Part shown: in pieces, positions 35,595 to 44,679 of the stretch
How the letters are laid out: every line of letters begins with the position of its first letter
Position numbering within the stretch: position 1 is the stretch's first letter
Source of the DNA: Streptomyces sp. ISL-10
GTDB lineage: Bacteria; Actinomycetota; Actinomycetes; Streptomycetales; Streptomycetaceae
Reading direction: 5' to 3'
DNA length: 64,000 nt
Assembly (NCBI RefSeq): GCF_018614575.1
Contig: NZ_JAGGOJ010000032.1
Coordinates: forward strand, 1 to 64,000
The notes under the pieces: model-generated
Database searches by the model: none
What the model was told of the DNA's origin: nothing
The model's input: only the letters and a program-made list of their open reading frames with translations
Made by a program: the position numbers and the translations under genes

Positions 35595-35817
35595 CACGAA
35601 CCCGATCGACCTCGCTGCCAAAATACTCAACGACGCGATCACGGACTACTACAGGCGCAGCGTGAAGATCGCCGACATCGAGCACCTGGTGCCAGAGACG
35701 CCCCCGACCGCCTACCTGATGGAGCTGCGTCGGTACGAACAGCTCGAGGGGGCGATGGAGAAACCGGAGGTCGTTGCGCTGACGCAGGCCTTGTACCAGG
35801 CCCTGTACCTGCAGTAA
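35595..35817 (+). pseudogene. C-terminal remnant of an unknown protein
   Basis: One frame reads NPIDLAAKILNDAITDYYRR, SVKIADIEHLVPETPPTAYL, then RRYEQLEGAMEKPEVVALTQ and a stop at 35815. The sequence looks strongly like real protein, but there is no ATG or GTG start at the beginning. It is probably the end of a gene whose 5' part was lost. Family not recognised. Confidence 0.4.
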
Positions 35818-35849
35818 TCCGTGATCGCCGAGCTGTCGTACGCCCACAT

Positions 35850-36365
35850 CCGCGCGGCTTCACGATGCCGGACGGCCGCATGGTCCCGCTGTCCGACGAG
35901 GACCTGGCGACGCACCTGCCGCTCCTGACGAAGCGCACCGTCGAGGTCCTCGGGGTTCGTCCCGGGACGCGACATCGACCCCATGAGCTACGCCAAGCCG
36001 TACTGGCGGGACCCGACGGCCCAGGCGCGGACCGCCCGTACGCCCTGCTCGTCGAGGCGCTCGCACGAACCGGCTACGTGGCCGTCGCCAAGATCGCCAT
36101 CAGGAGCCGCGAGCGCCTGGCCCTGCTACGAACACGACACGGGATCCTCGTCCTGCAGGCCTTGCTCTGGGAGGACGAACCGCGAAAGCCCGGTGACCTT
36201 GCCCCGTCCGCACCGGTCACCGACCGGGAGCTGTCACCTGCCCAGGTCCTGATCGGGGAGCTGACCGGCATCGAGGTGCGCGACCTCCACGACGAGTACG
36301 CCCACGCCCTGGAGCCGGCTGGTCGCGGCGAAAGCCGCCGACACCGATCTGGCCCCGCTGTAGGA
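35850..36365 (+). pseudogene. Ku DNA-end-binding protein relic
   Basis: Blocks of bacterial Ku (NHEJ end binding) are present in order: PDGRMVPLSDEDLATHLPLL, then in a shifted frame GFVPGRDIDPMSYAKPYW, then in the first frame GPDGPGADRPYALLVEALAR, TGYVAVAKIAIRSRERLALL, RTRHGILVLQALLWEDEPRK and DRELSPAQVLIGELTGIEV. The N-terminal 100 or so residues are missing and the frame shifts twice, so it cannot make a functional protein. No LigD gene is nearby. Confidence 0.75.
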
Positions 36366-36503
36366 GGCCGCGCGGCCCCGGTGGAGCTGTTGGCTGCGCT
36401 GGGGGCAGCGTCCGGGCCGCCCGGAAGCAACGCGGCGGGCTGTGGCTGTGCGCTCGAGTTGGCAGTGCTCGCCAACTCGATGCACACCTCTGCCGGGCAC
36501 CGA

Positions 36504-37877
36504 TTACGAGCTGGGAGAGGCGGGGCGGCTCCTGGTCTCCGCGAGGTGCAGGTCGATGGAGCTGGTGAGGGTGAGTGCGTCCTGGGGGTTGTCCGCCTGG
36601 AAGGTGATGCGGCGGAGCGGGCTGACGTCGTCGAGGGTGACGCCTTCGCGGGCGAGGACAAAGATGAGGGCGAGGAACGCGGAGCGGGCGTTGCCGTCGT
36701 CGAAGGGGTGGAAGAAGCACACGTCCAGGTAGGCGCGTGCGGCGCGGGTGCTCAGGGGGAGTGGCGCGCTGTGCTCCTTGGCGCTCTCGGCCAGGCAGAC
36801 GTCGAAGTGGGCCCGGGTGTCCGGGGCGATCCCGTAGCGCTCGCGGCCGCCCTTTGCGAAGGCGGGCAGGGTGCGGAACGCGGGCGGTTGCGGTGTGTCC
36901 AGGACGTGTTGCTGCCATGCCTGGAGCAGTGCGAAGTTCAGCCGGGTGCCGCGTGCCGCGTCGGCCCGGAGCCGTTCGAGTGCGGCGAGCAAGCCCTTGG
37001 CGCGCGCGGGGTCCAGAGCGCCGTCGAAGGTGCGGATGTCCTCGGCCGCGCCGTCGCGTGCCGGCGTCACCGGTCCTTCCCCGCCGCGGTCGGGGGCTTC
37101 GTGCCAGACCACGGTCTCGCGTACAGCGAGCCACCGTTCCAGGTGGTCGACGGGCGGCTGGGCGGACGACGGCGGTCGGTCGTCCGGCGGTAGCGCTCGC
37201 GCGAGGCGCTCGGCGACGTCGTCGATCAGCACGATGTCGGGGCTGGTCCAGCTGTGGAAACGCCCGCCGATTGCCTCGTCGACCAGGTCCTTCGCGATGT
37301 CCGGTGCGACTCCCCATCGGCTGAGGAACCAGGTGAGCACCTGTCGGCAGTGTCCGTACCAGCCGCTGCCACAGCCGGTGCGGTCGACGACGTGCTGGAT
37401 CAGGTTCCGGGCGGCGCGCTCCCACAGGATCCGCTGTTCCTCGATGCCGGAGGGATCCAGGGGGTACGCCTCGAACCGCCCGGCGAGGCTCTCCAGCCAC
37501 GCCCGCCACTCGCACAGCGCCGCGACGACCCGGTCGAGCGTCTCTTCCGGGGTGGTGATCGAGTCCCGCGGGCAGCACCAGCTCCCGACGGGCCCGCCGC
37601 CGAAGTCTCCTTCGTCGTGCGCCCAGCGCCAGCCCACGACCCAGCGGCCGTAGCGCTCCATCAGCGCGTACGACATGGCATCCGCCCAGATCTTGGCCTC
37701 GCCCCAGCTCCAGACGTTCATCGCCGGGTCGCCGAGGGGGAGGTCGGGGCGGCCCGGTACGCGCCGAGCCGGACCGAACGAGCGCACATCCCGCGCCGCC
37801 GCCGCACTGTCGAAGGGATGACGGGCGGGATCAACCTCGTCCCAGGTCAGGAGGCGAGGCCACAGCTCAGATATCAC
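36504..37877 (-). CDS. Fic/DOC-family protein
   Basis: A 457-residue cytoplasmic protein. The N-terminal 300 residues are helical and not assigned (WSWGEAKIWADAMSYALMER, RVVAALCEWRAWLESLAGRF). The C-terminal 160 residues form a Fic domain: ARGTRLNFALLQAWQQHVLD, TRAARAYLDVCFFHPFDDGN, and the motif HPFDDGNARSAF at residues 390-401. The canonical motif is HPFx(D/E)GNGR; Gly is replaced by Ala here. Fic enzymes transfer AMP or other nucleotide groups to Ser/Thr/Tyr hydroxyls. The GTG start at 37877 has weak support. Single-gene unit next to noncoding DNA; whether it is a toxin or a regulator cannot be judged. Confidence 0.8.
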   Translation of the reverse strand: MISELWPRLLTWDEVDPARHPFDSAAAARDVRSFGPARRVPGRPDLPLGDPAMNVWSWGEAKIWADAMSYALMERYGRWVVGWRWAHDEGDFGGGPVGSWCCPRDSITTPEETLDRVVAALCEWRAWLESLAGRFEAYPLDPSGIEEQRILWERAARNLIQHVVDRTGCGSGWYGHCRQVLTWFLSRWGVAPDIAKDLVDEAIGGRFHSWTSPDIVLIDDVAERLARALPPDDRPPSSAQPPVDHLERWLAVRETVVWHEAPDRGGEGPVTPARDGAAEDIRTFDGALDPARAKGLLAALERLRADAARGTRLNFALLQAWQQHVLDTPQPPAFRTLPAFAKGGRERYGIAPDTRAHFDVCLAESAKEHSAPLPLSTRAARAYLDVCFFHPFDDGNARSAFLALIFVLAREGVTLDDVSPLRRITFQADNPQDALTLTSSIDLHLAETRSRPASPSS

Positions 37878-38306
37878 CGCGCAAGCCTGCCACGCGCCGT
37901 GCGCGCCCGGGCAAGCGGATTACCACACGCCTCGAAGGGCTCAGACCGGCGGCCACATGCGGCTATCAGCGCCCCAACTCTGGTACTCAAGGTGCCAACT
38001 CAGGAGCAGGTGCCGACTGAGACGCGCAGTCTCACGAACACTGTCCTGTGCCATCGAAGCTTGGCCGTCTGTCATCGAGAGCTGAATGGTCGGAGCCGGC
38101 GAGGCGCGCGGCATCGATCGGCGGCCCACTTTGAGGGACGGGCGACGTCCTGCTCGCCGTCGAATGGCAGGGAGTGGTGACGAGTTGAGCCTTCAGCGAT
38201 GGAAAAGTCCTGATTTGTCTGCGCCTGGCTGATCGAATGCCGGTCGAAGTCACCGCCCGGCGCCGGATTCTGACGCTGTATCAGCACATGTGGTGGGCCC
38301 GGTGGC
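37878..38306. other. no supported gene
   Basis: This 430-base stretch lies upstream of the Fic gene and downstream of the VOC gene. It has lower GC around 38180-38290 and short frames only. The segment near 38200-38250 (AGCGATGGAAAAGTCCTG) looks like the end of an insertion element but I cannot identify it. Confidence 0.4.
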
Positions 38307-38690
38307 TCAGTGGAGGCAGAGGCAGAACGGATGGCCGGCCGGGTCCGCGTAGACCCGCCAGTTGGCCTCCGGGCGGAGCTGGTCCGTCCGCTCCAGCACG
38401 GTCGCGCCGAGGGCGAGTGCCCGCCTCTCCTCCCCGTCGAGGTCGTCCACGTCGAAGTCCAGGTGGAGCTGCTGCGGGTGCTGCTGGCCGGGCCATTCGG
38501 GCGGCCGGTAGCCGTCCACCCGCTGGCAGGCCAGCGGCGTTCCCTCGAACCCGTGCACCTCGACCCAGTCGGGATCCTCCGAGGCCGCGACCACCCGGCC
38601 GCCGAGCAGGTCCGCGTAGAACTCCGCGAGCCGTACCGGATCGGCGCAGTCCAGCGCGATTGCCTGCAGCTTTCGAATCACTTCCGACAC
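38307..38690 (-). CDS. VOC-superfamily (glyoxalase-like) protein
   Basis: A 127-residue protein with the paired beta-alpha-beta-beta-beta pattern of the vicinal-oxygen-chelate fold: IRKLQAIALDCADPVRLAEF, DLLGGRVVAASEDPDWVEVH, then QQLHLDFDVDDLDGEERRAL and VYADPAGHPFCLCLH. The His in HLDFDV and the Phe/Cys end are typical of the glyoxalase-like family 6 type; the substrate is unknown. GTG 38690 is the most likely start although GAGG is only two bases upstream. The open extension to 38807 is Arg-rich and unlikely. Confidence 0.8.
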   Translation of the reverse strand: MSEVIRKLQAIALDCADPVRLAEFYADLLGGRVVAASEDPDWVEVHGFEGTPLACQRVDGYRPPEWPGQQHPQQLHLDFDVDDLDGEERRALALGATVLERTDQLRPEANWRVYADPAGHPFCLCLH

Positions 38691-39008
38691 CCCTCGTTCC
38701 GCGGCCGCTTCCGCGCCTCGCCCGTACGGGAGGGGTCGTACCCGCCGCCGCGGCAGGCATGCACGGCGGTACGCCGGCCCGCCGCGTGGCGAGTGGTGCT
38801 CGGTCATGGTGGCCCGTCCTGAGAGACGCGTTGTCGCCTGTCAACGGCGGTCCGCGTGTCTCATCCCACGTCGTCGTAGCGAACCTGCCGTTCGTGCCAC
38901 TCAGGCTTCGCTGACACGGACTCGCATCCCTCAAGGTTCGCTGGCACACGCTCAAGGTTCAGTGGCGCAGGACAACAGGCACGACCAGCCGTAGCCGTAG
39001 CCTCCAGC

Positions 39009-39120
39009 GTGCGCGAGATCGGTGTGGCTGTGGCCCTCAAGAGCACCGGATCAGTCGTCTGCCAGCTGCGGCAGCTGGAACAAGCGGGCTTCCTCGCTCG
39101 TGACCGCTACGGAGAGGGCA
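39009..39120 (+). pseudogene. LexA-type helix-turn-helix remnant
   Basis: About 35 codons from GTG 39009 read MREIGVAVALKSTGSVVCQL then RQLEQAGFLARDRYG. This resembles the winged HTH of LexA repressors (REIGxAVGLxSxSSVxxQLxxLE). Nothing of the protease domain follows; the frame runs into unrelated DNA. Confidence 0.45.
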
Positions 39121-39359
39121 CTCCGCCTGAGGTGACACAGTCACTGTGGGCAGCCGTCGGGTGTGTCCGCCCGCCGCAGGGGGTCCCGGGGCGGTGGGGG
39201 AGGGCGCTACCGTGGTTCCACACGTCAACACCGGTCACCGGGGCCCTTGATGAGGGAACAGCAGACGCCCGCTGCCCAGCCGGCCCGTCGGTCGCCGGAT
39301 GCGGGGGCCGCTGTCGGCGTTACAGGTGAACATGCTCGGTGAGGTGCAGCTGGACGGGC

Positions 39360-39752
39360 TCAGTCATAGACCTGCTGCGGCGGCACGCGGTGCGGCAGTG
39401 GCTGACGCCAGTCGCCCAACCGGGCGACGAGGATCCGGCGGGCCAGAGTTCGTACCTCGCCCCAGGCCACATCGGCAGTCAGTGCGTCGGCCCACCGGCC
39501 GGCGCGACCGCGGACGTCCATCTCGCCGAAGAGCCGGTCGATGGCCTTGAGGTCCCGCAGGGCTTCCGGTTCGAGAGCTCCCCGCTCCGCCATTTCCTCG
39601 GCCAGACGGAGGATGAATTCGACGCCATTGGCAACATTGACAGTCCTCACCTGGTGCTCGTTGGCCCAGGCCAGCTGATCAGAAGCGTCGGCAGCAAGGA
39701 TGGCCAGCAACTTCGCTATCCAGCGCTCCCAGTAATCGATATCGAGGCTCAT
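39360..39752 (-). CDS. hypothetical protein, possibly immunity-related
   Basis: A 130-residue helical acidic protein: MSLDIDYWERWIAKLLAILA, NEHQVRTVNVANGVEFILRL, EEMAERGALEPEALRDLKAI and RAGRWADALTADVAWGEVRT. Similar small helical proteins occur beside polymorphic toxin genes in Streptomyces, but no toxin is present here. No named domain. Both neighbours are relics or noncoding DNA, so it is probably an orphan of an older locus. Confidence 0.55.
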   Translation of the reverse strand: MSLDIDYWERWIAKLLAILAADASDQLAWANEHQVRTVNVANGVEFILRLAEEMAERGALEPEALRDLKAIDRLFGEMDVRGRAGRWADALTADVAWGEVRTLARRILVARLGDWRQPLPHRVPPQQVYD

Positions 39753-40508
39753 TCAAACAGGATCCCACTGAGCCCCTTCTGTGCCCATCACAGCCCACCA
39801 GCATGGGCACGTTCATCCGTCCTTCTGTGGGCACACCGGCCAGTACGCCGACAGCCGTCGACGCGGTCCGTGCCTACGCCGCCCGGGTCCGAGCCGATGC
39901 CGACCGCCTCGCCGCCGTCTTCGAGGACATCGCACCCTGGAACCCGCAGCGCCCTGAAGGCCGGACTCAACCCGTGAGCCTGTGAGGCGCACGCCCTGTT
40001 TTCCCTGGGTGGGACAGGCCGACCTGTGAGCCTGTGAGGAACCATCAGGCCACCGCGGAGCTCGCCCGCCTCCTGCGCCGGTGGGCCGCATTGTGCCGCT
40101 CAAGGCCGACATCGTCCGCCGGCTTGGCCGGCCGCCTTCACCCCGCCGCCGGACACCCTTGGACGGGCGCGCGCTTCTCGTCGGCATGGGGCTCACGCGA
40201 ACCCCTGGATCCCGTCCTCGTGCGGCCCGAGTTGCTTACGGAAGTGGAAGTAGACAACGCCACCGACCGGGGCGCCTGGTGCCACCCCCTGCGGTTCGTT
40301 CGTCCGCGCCTGGATGTCACCGGTCGAAGTGTGGGATCCGCCGCCGCCTTCGCGGACCGCGCTGGGGCGATCGGCGTAGGCGGCGGCGGGGGTTTCAGCA
40401 GCACGTGCTCCTGAACCGCGTCTGCATCCGCTGACTCTGTTGCTGGTGGGGTGGGGTGGGGTGTCGGGAGGGCGAAGCCTTCGATACCCGACCGGGGTTG
40501 CCAGGGCG
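39753..40508. other. no intact gene, possible scraps
   Basis: A frame at 39803-39985 contains TAVDAVRAYAARVRADADRL and FEDIAPWNPQRPEG, which looks like real protein but lacks a recognisable start or end. From 40000 to 40500 there is nothing I can name. Confidence 0.35.
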
Positions 40509-41549
40509 TCAGAGCATAAGCAGCAGCCGCGTGTTCGGTACGAGCTTCCGGTTCACGCTGGTGCTCTGCACGAAGATTGTGAAGTCGTTGTTGTGATCCG
40601 GTTTGACGCGGACTTCCACGTCCGGCAGGCCGAGCAGGGCTCGGGCCTCGGGCCCCGTGTATACCCGGTCCGTCTTCTTCTCCAGTACCGCGATCTGCTT
40701 CTGCGCCTGGACCTTCTCGGACTTGCTCAGCTGGTAGAACGCACCACCGGTACGGTAGGTGTGCCCGCATTCGATGACCCAGTCCCGGATCGCCGCGTCA
40801 CGAGCCACCGGGATCAGCTGGTACTGCGACGGGTTCACCGGGGTGAGGCCGGCTGCCTTGATGGTGTCCTTGTTGACCGTCTCCGCACCCGTGGAGAACA
40901 CCGCCCGCGATCCCCGGATGCCCTGGGTGCGGCCCATCATGAAGTTCTCGGTAGCCTGCCGGATGACCTGCCCGGCCTCCTCCAGCCCCTGTGTGCTCGT
41001 GGCGTCCCAGATGGCGATGTTGTCCTTGGGGAAACCGCACTGCATGGCCTCGCGCTTGCCCATCTGGTCCGGTACAAGGACGGCGAGGGTCCAGTTGTCC
41101 TGCTGTGTCTCGATCATCTGGGCCACGGCCGCGACCAGTTCACGCGGATCCCTGGTCGGGGCATCGGGGCAGCGGTGACTTGCGTTCTCCTGCCCGTCGG
41201 TGAGTACGAACGTCAAGAAGCTGTGGTCGCCGTACAGTTGAGCTGTCTGCGCCAGCTCCCGCTGTGACGTCAGTGCGGCCGCCAGCAGGGCCGTCATTCC
41301 ACCGACCCGGTACAGCTGCTTCAGCGACGGCATCCGCAGCACGTCCTTGTCGTAGATGACGCACTCCACCTTGTCCGCGAAGACGTACACCGTGACGCGG
41401 GTTTCCTGGTCCAGTTCCCTCGATCGGCGGGCAAGGTAGGCAATCTGCTGGTCGGCGACTTCGACGACCTTGCGGGTCAGGTGCGACATGGACGAACTGG
41501 CATCCAGCACAAGGGCAACGTGATTGATGTAGTTCTGGCCTTTGGACAT
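40509..41549 (-). CDS. vWA-domain protein
   Basis: A 346-residue cytoplasmic protein with a von Willebrand A domain in residues about 10-220. The metal-site motif DASSSM (residues 16-21) lies in YINHVALVLDASSSMSHLTR; FVLTDGQENASHRCPDAPTR gives the second loop. It continues with WTLAVLVPDQMGKREAMQCG and, in the last 100 residues, ARDAAIRDWVIECGHTYRTG, then GPEARALLGLPDVEVRVKPD. Such proteins are frequent among phage and plasmid genes; the role is not known. GGGGGAG lies just before ATG 41549. It has no conflict-system partner nearby and is unrelated in architecture to the fusion protein at 18980. Confidence 0.75.
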   Translation of the reverse strand: MSKGQNYINHVALVLDASSSMSHLTRKVVEVADQQIAYLARRSRELDQETRVTVYVFADKVECVIYDKDVLRMPSLKQLYRVGGMTALLAAALTSQRELAQTAQLYGDHSFLTFVLTDGQENASHRCPDAPTRDPRELVAAVAQMIETQQDNWTLAVLVPDQMGKREAMQCGFPKDNIAIWDATSTQGLEEAGQVIRQATENFMMGRTQGIRGSRAVFSTGAETVNKDTIKAAGLTPVNPSQYQLIPVARDAAIRDWVIECGHTYRTGGAFYQLSKSEKVQAQKQIAVLEKKTDRVYTGPEARALLGLPDVEVRVKPDHNNDFTIFVQSTSVNRKLVPNTRLLLML

Positions 41550-41989
41550 GACAGCTCCCCCTCTTTGGCGACTCGATGCTCCTACCGTCTCACCCACCAC
41601 TGACAATCGATCTCGGCTCCCGGACTGGATGAAGAGCCCACCCGACGGGCGCGCAGCCGGGACGCAGTGCGAGGCCGGGCACTGTCACAGCCCGCGGTCT
41701 CCGGCTGCCGCCTCCAGCAGTGGTCAGCCGTCGATCTCCACCGCCCGCCCCTCTCACGTCTGCCACCCGCGGGCCGACGCCGCGTCGAGCAGGGCCCGGA
41801 CGGCGCCCGGTTCGGGCAGGTTCAGGGAGACGCCCCGGACGTGCCCCACGTCCCCGGAGCCCATGGGGAACCCGCCCGTCGGCGACCAGCCGGCGGGGCT
41901 TCTTCGGATGGCGGGGCACGGAGCCGAGGGTACGCAGCCTGATCCACAAGAGCCGGACAACCCCCAGACCCTGGCCGGATCAACCGAAG

Positions 41990-42645
41990 ACCACCCCAGA
42001 CTCAGTGCGCAAAAGGTGTCCGGGACGTTCGCCCACCCCGCCCGCGCGGCCGCACCCGCCGCCAGCGCCATGGCCAACGCCGGCACCGAAGGCTCCGGCT
42101 CACCCGCCAAGTCCTTTCCCGGGCTGGTCGATTGGACCCTGCCCGAAGTAAAGCCAGGCGCACCCTGCCTCAGCCGCAACGGCAAGGACGCCGACCCGCT
42201 CATCGTCCTCACACCGGCCGCGGGCTGTGGGCCCGCATCTACCGCCCCGCCCAGGGCGGCAGGCGCGCGTGCCGGCAGCTGTGCATCCCGTCCTGGAACG
42301 CGCTCGATGCCGGTAGCCGGAACAAGGCCGGACAGCTGCCGGCGCCCGAACTCGCCCGCCTCCTCGGCGCCTACGCCACCGGGTCATGACCCCGCGCGGC
42401 TCGACCGCCGTCACCGGCCTGGAGCTGATTACCGCGCTGCACCCGCCCACCCGGGCGAGCGAACCGACGAGACCGGCCGACGCCACAGCGAGCGCAACCC
42501 CGGCTCCCTCGGCAGCGAGCCGGTCGACTGCGCGCCGTGCGAGGCGCCCGACGGCCACCCGCTCCTCGCCCCATCCGACCCGCTTGCTGCTGCCCCTCGC
42601 TTCGTTGCCCTGCTGTCGACTCATTTCGAGGTCGGGTTCGAGCAC
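41990..42645 (+). pseudogene. telomere-associated protein (Tap)-like relic
   Basis: Several blocks match the C-terminal half of the Tap-type protein of Streptomyces linear replicons as I remember it: FPGLVDWTLPEVKPGAPCLS, NGKDADPLIVLTPAAG, LWARIYRPAQGGRRACRQLC, IPSWNALDAGSRNKAGQLPA, ELARLLGAYAT, then in the next frame TPRGSTAVTGLELITALHPP and SERNPGSLGSEPVDCAPCEA. A deletion follows LTPAAG and frames change twice. The N-terminal helix-turn-helix part is missing. Assignment rests on motif recall; a homology search would settle it. Confidence 0.55.
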
Positions 42646-43198
42646 GAGTGAGCTGTCAGTTCAAGCAAGCGGAGTGAGAGGGTCGGTACACGCTCATGAG
42701 AATGTCCGGGTCACCGGAATGAGAGTCAGCACCATCTCGCCGGTGATCTCGTGCCGCCGCCGTACGCCGCTGGGCCGGGCCCACAGGCAGGAGATGCGTC
42801 TGGGATCCTGCCGGTCACGGGAGCGCACGGGCAGGTGCTCGCCGTCGGTGCTGGTGACGATGAGTTCATCGAGCGGGGTGGCGCGTTCCTGAGGGGATGC
42901 CAAGGGCGGGGAGGAACCAGCCGCTGTGCCACCCCGCAGGCGGTGCCGGTTTCCGGGCAGGGGCGTTGACCTGGGGGCAGGCACTTCCGGATGTGCAGGT
43001 GTCGTACGCCGTCACGGGTGAGCATGGCGAGACGGTGTGGTTCGAGATCGTCCACGGCGTGCGGCAACGCCCCGGGTGTGCTGACCTGGATGAAGTGGAC
43101 GACGCGCGTCACGACCCGGGCCCGCCTGTGGGCAGGGCCCTGGCCCGCCCGCCCCGGCTCCCGCAGCCGTGGGCGACGGGCCGTGACAAGGAGGAGCC
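42646..43198. other. possible frameshifted gene on minus strand
   Basis: Minus-strand frames give VVHFIQVSTPGALPHAVDDL, EPHRLAMLTRDGVRHLHIRK, then after a frame change DELIVTSTDGEHLPVRSRDR and HEITGEMVLTLIPVTRTFS. These look like one small protein of about 120 residues interrupted by a frameshift. Family not recognised. Confidence 0.3.
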
Positions 43199-43852
43199 AT
43201 GTCCGACCCAGTGAAGCCGTCCCGGCGCCAGAGCGGTATGCGCGACGAGCGCTACGGCGAGGTCCTGCTCATCTCGCCGGATGAGCGCGGCGGTCTCAAG
43301 GCGGCCGTCTACACCACCTACGGCCTCAACGACTGCCCCCTCGACAAGTGGAACGCGCTGGATGCGGGCGCCCTGGCGGCGGAGTTCGGTGTCCCCGCCG
43401 TGTTCCTGAACGGGCCCCGGTTCTGGACGATCGACGAGGTCACCACGTACGCCTGGGGCGACGTCGAGAAGTTCGACGGCCTGGAGGCCCGCTGGGCGGC
43501 CGAGGTCCGCATCCCGCCGGACGTCGACGTCACCGCGGGGCAGGGCAAGAAGCACTACGTGGCCACCACGGTGGACCGGGACACCGAGTACGTCCTGAAG
43601 GCCGGCAGGCCCGCGTACGCGCTGAGCGACGCCGAAGGCCGGACGTACGTCCTGCAGGCGTACTCGCACACCGTGGACGACAGCCAGACCCTGGACTCCC
43701 TGGCTTCCCTCGGCGACCGGCTGCAGCTCCCGAAGGGCTGGCGGTTCCGCACCCACACCCCCGCTCAGGACATGCACGTGCGGACGGTCGACAAGAAGGC
43801 CACCGTCGTGCAGGACGAGCTGGAGAACACCTACATGCTCCACGCCCGCTGA
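43199..43852 (+). CDS. conserved hypothetical protein
   Basis: A 217-residue protein. It starts MSDPVKPSRRQSGMRDERYG and has a core of conserved appearance: RGGLKAAVYTTYGLNDCPLD, NGPRFWTIDEVTTYAWGDVE and VLQAYSHTVDDSQTLDSLAS, then LPKGWRFRTHTPAQDMHVRT and QDELENTYMLHAR. AAGGAG lies 5 bases before the ATG. The C-terminal third resembles repeats of short beta hairpins with Gly/Thr turns. I do not recognise a family; similar proteins occur in Streptomyces. No signal peptide. It stands alone. Confidence 0.65.
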   Translation: MSDPVKPSRRQSGMRDERYGEVLLISPDERGGLKAAVYTTYGLNDCPLDKWNALDAGALAAEFGVPAVFLNGPRFWTIDEVTTYAWGDVEKFDGLEARWAAEVRIPPDVDVTAGQGKKHYVATTVDRDTEYVLKAGRPAYALSDAEGRTYVLQAYSHTVDDSQTLDSLASLGDRLQLPKGWRFRTHTPAQDMHVRTVDKKATVVQDELENTYMLHAR

Positions 43853-44052
43853 GCGACGCGGAGGGGCATGGGAGGCTCGGCAATCCGTGCGACCCGGCCG
43901 GCTCGCCTGGTGGGGACGGACCTGCTGCTCACGTTGCAGCCGCTGGTGACCTGTCCGCGCACTCGTTGCCCTGTTGTCGACAGTAGGTGTGCTGAGGGAT
44001 CGCCTTGGCCGGCGACGGTGACCGGACGGCATGCGCCGAGGAGAATCGCTAC

Positions 44053-44465
44053 ATGCGGATTCTGATCACCACCGCCGGTTCACGGGGAGATGTCGCGCCC
44101 TTCACAGGCCTGGGGCGGCGCTTGCCGGACGCGGGCCATCAGGTCGCCGTGGCCGCTCACCCGTCCTTCGCCGCATTCGTCGGCGGTGCGGTCCCGACTA
44201 CCGGCCTTGCCGGGAGACCCGCAGGGGCTGATCCGGGCCTGGTCCAGGGCGGCGTCGCCGGAGGAGGCCCGGGCGGTGACAACGGCGTACGTGCACGGGC
44301 TCGCCGATGGGGTGGCGGAGGCCGCGGCGGGCGGATCCGGGCTGGTGCTCACCGCCTTCTTCGGCCCGGCACCGCTCAGCCGGACGGTCGGCGAAGCCTT
44401 CGGCGTCCCCGCAATCGGCACCTACCTCGCTCCGGCGTTTGCCACCAGACAGTTCCCGCTGCCCG
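44053..44465 (+). pseudogene. UGT-type glycosyltransferase, N-terminal fragment
   Basis: The start MRILITTAGSRGDVAPFTGL GRRL followed by DAGHQVAVAAHPSFAAFV is the N-terminus of a GT1/GT28 glycosyltransferase. After a frame change the same domain continues: YVHGLADGVAEAAAGGSG, LVLTAFFGPAPLSRTVGEAF and VPAIGTYLAPAFATRQFPLP. The remaining 60 percent, including the nucleotide-sugar binding domain, is absent; the sequence switches to a lipoprotein gene start on the other strand. Confidence 0.7.
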
Positions 44466-44582
44466 GCGCACGTCGCTGCCGTCGTAACCGGCACCGCCCG
44501 CCTGGTTGCCGCAGCCGCTCAACAGGCCGGCCGCCAGCCCTGCCGCGAGCGGGGTGGTCAGCCACTTGATACGTGCCTTCAC
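44460..44582 (-). pseudogene. lipoprotein gene, 5' end only
   Basis: GTG 44582 opens a frame beginning VKARIKWLTTPLAAGLAAGL then LSGCGNQAGGAGYDGSD. A positively charged start, a hydrophobic core and the lipobox LLSGC make this the signal peptide of a lipoprotein. After about 40 codons it is cut by the glycosyltransferase fragment. Confidence 0.55.
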
Positions 44583-44679
44583 AGAACCGTGCCGCTGATC
44601 TCTTGTGTCATAGGGCGGCAATGCGCCCCGCCGAATGCTACAAGTCAGACGGCTCCCCGGCCCGACTCCCACAGTGCCA

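Noticed and set aside
35865..37193. 442-codon plus-strand open frame after the Ku relic
   Set aside because: Only the first third matches Ku; the rest runs antisense through the Fic gene and is not protein-like.
41754..41950. Minus-strand frame ending GAVRALLDAASARGWQT as a separate gene
   Set aside because: The last 35 residues look like a real protein end, but there is no start and no family; too little to call.
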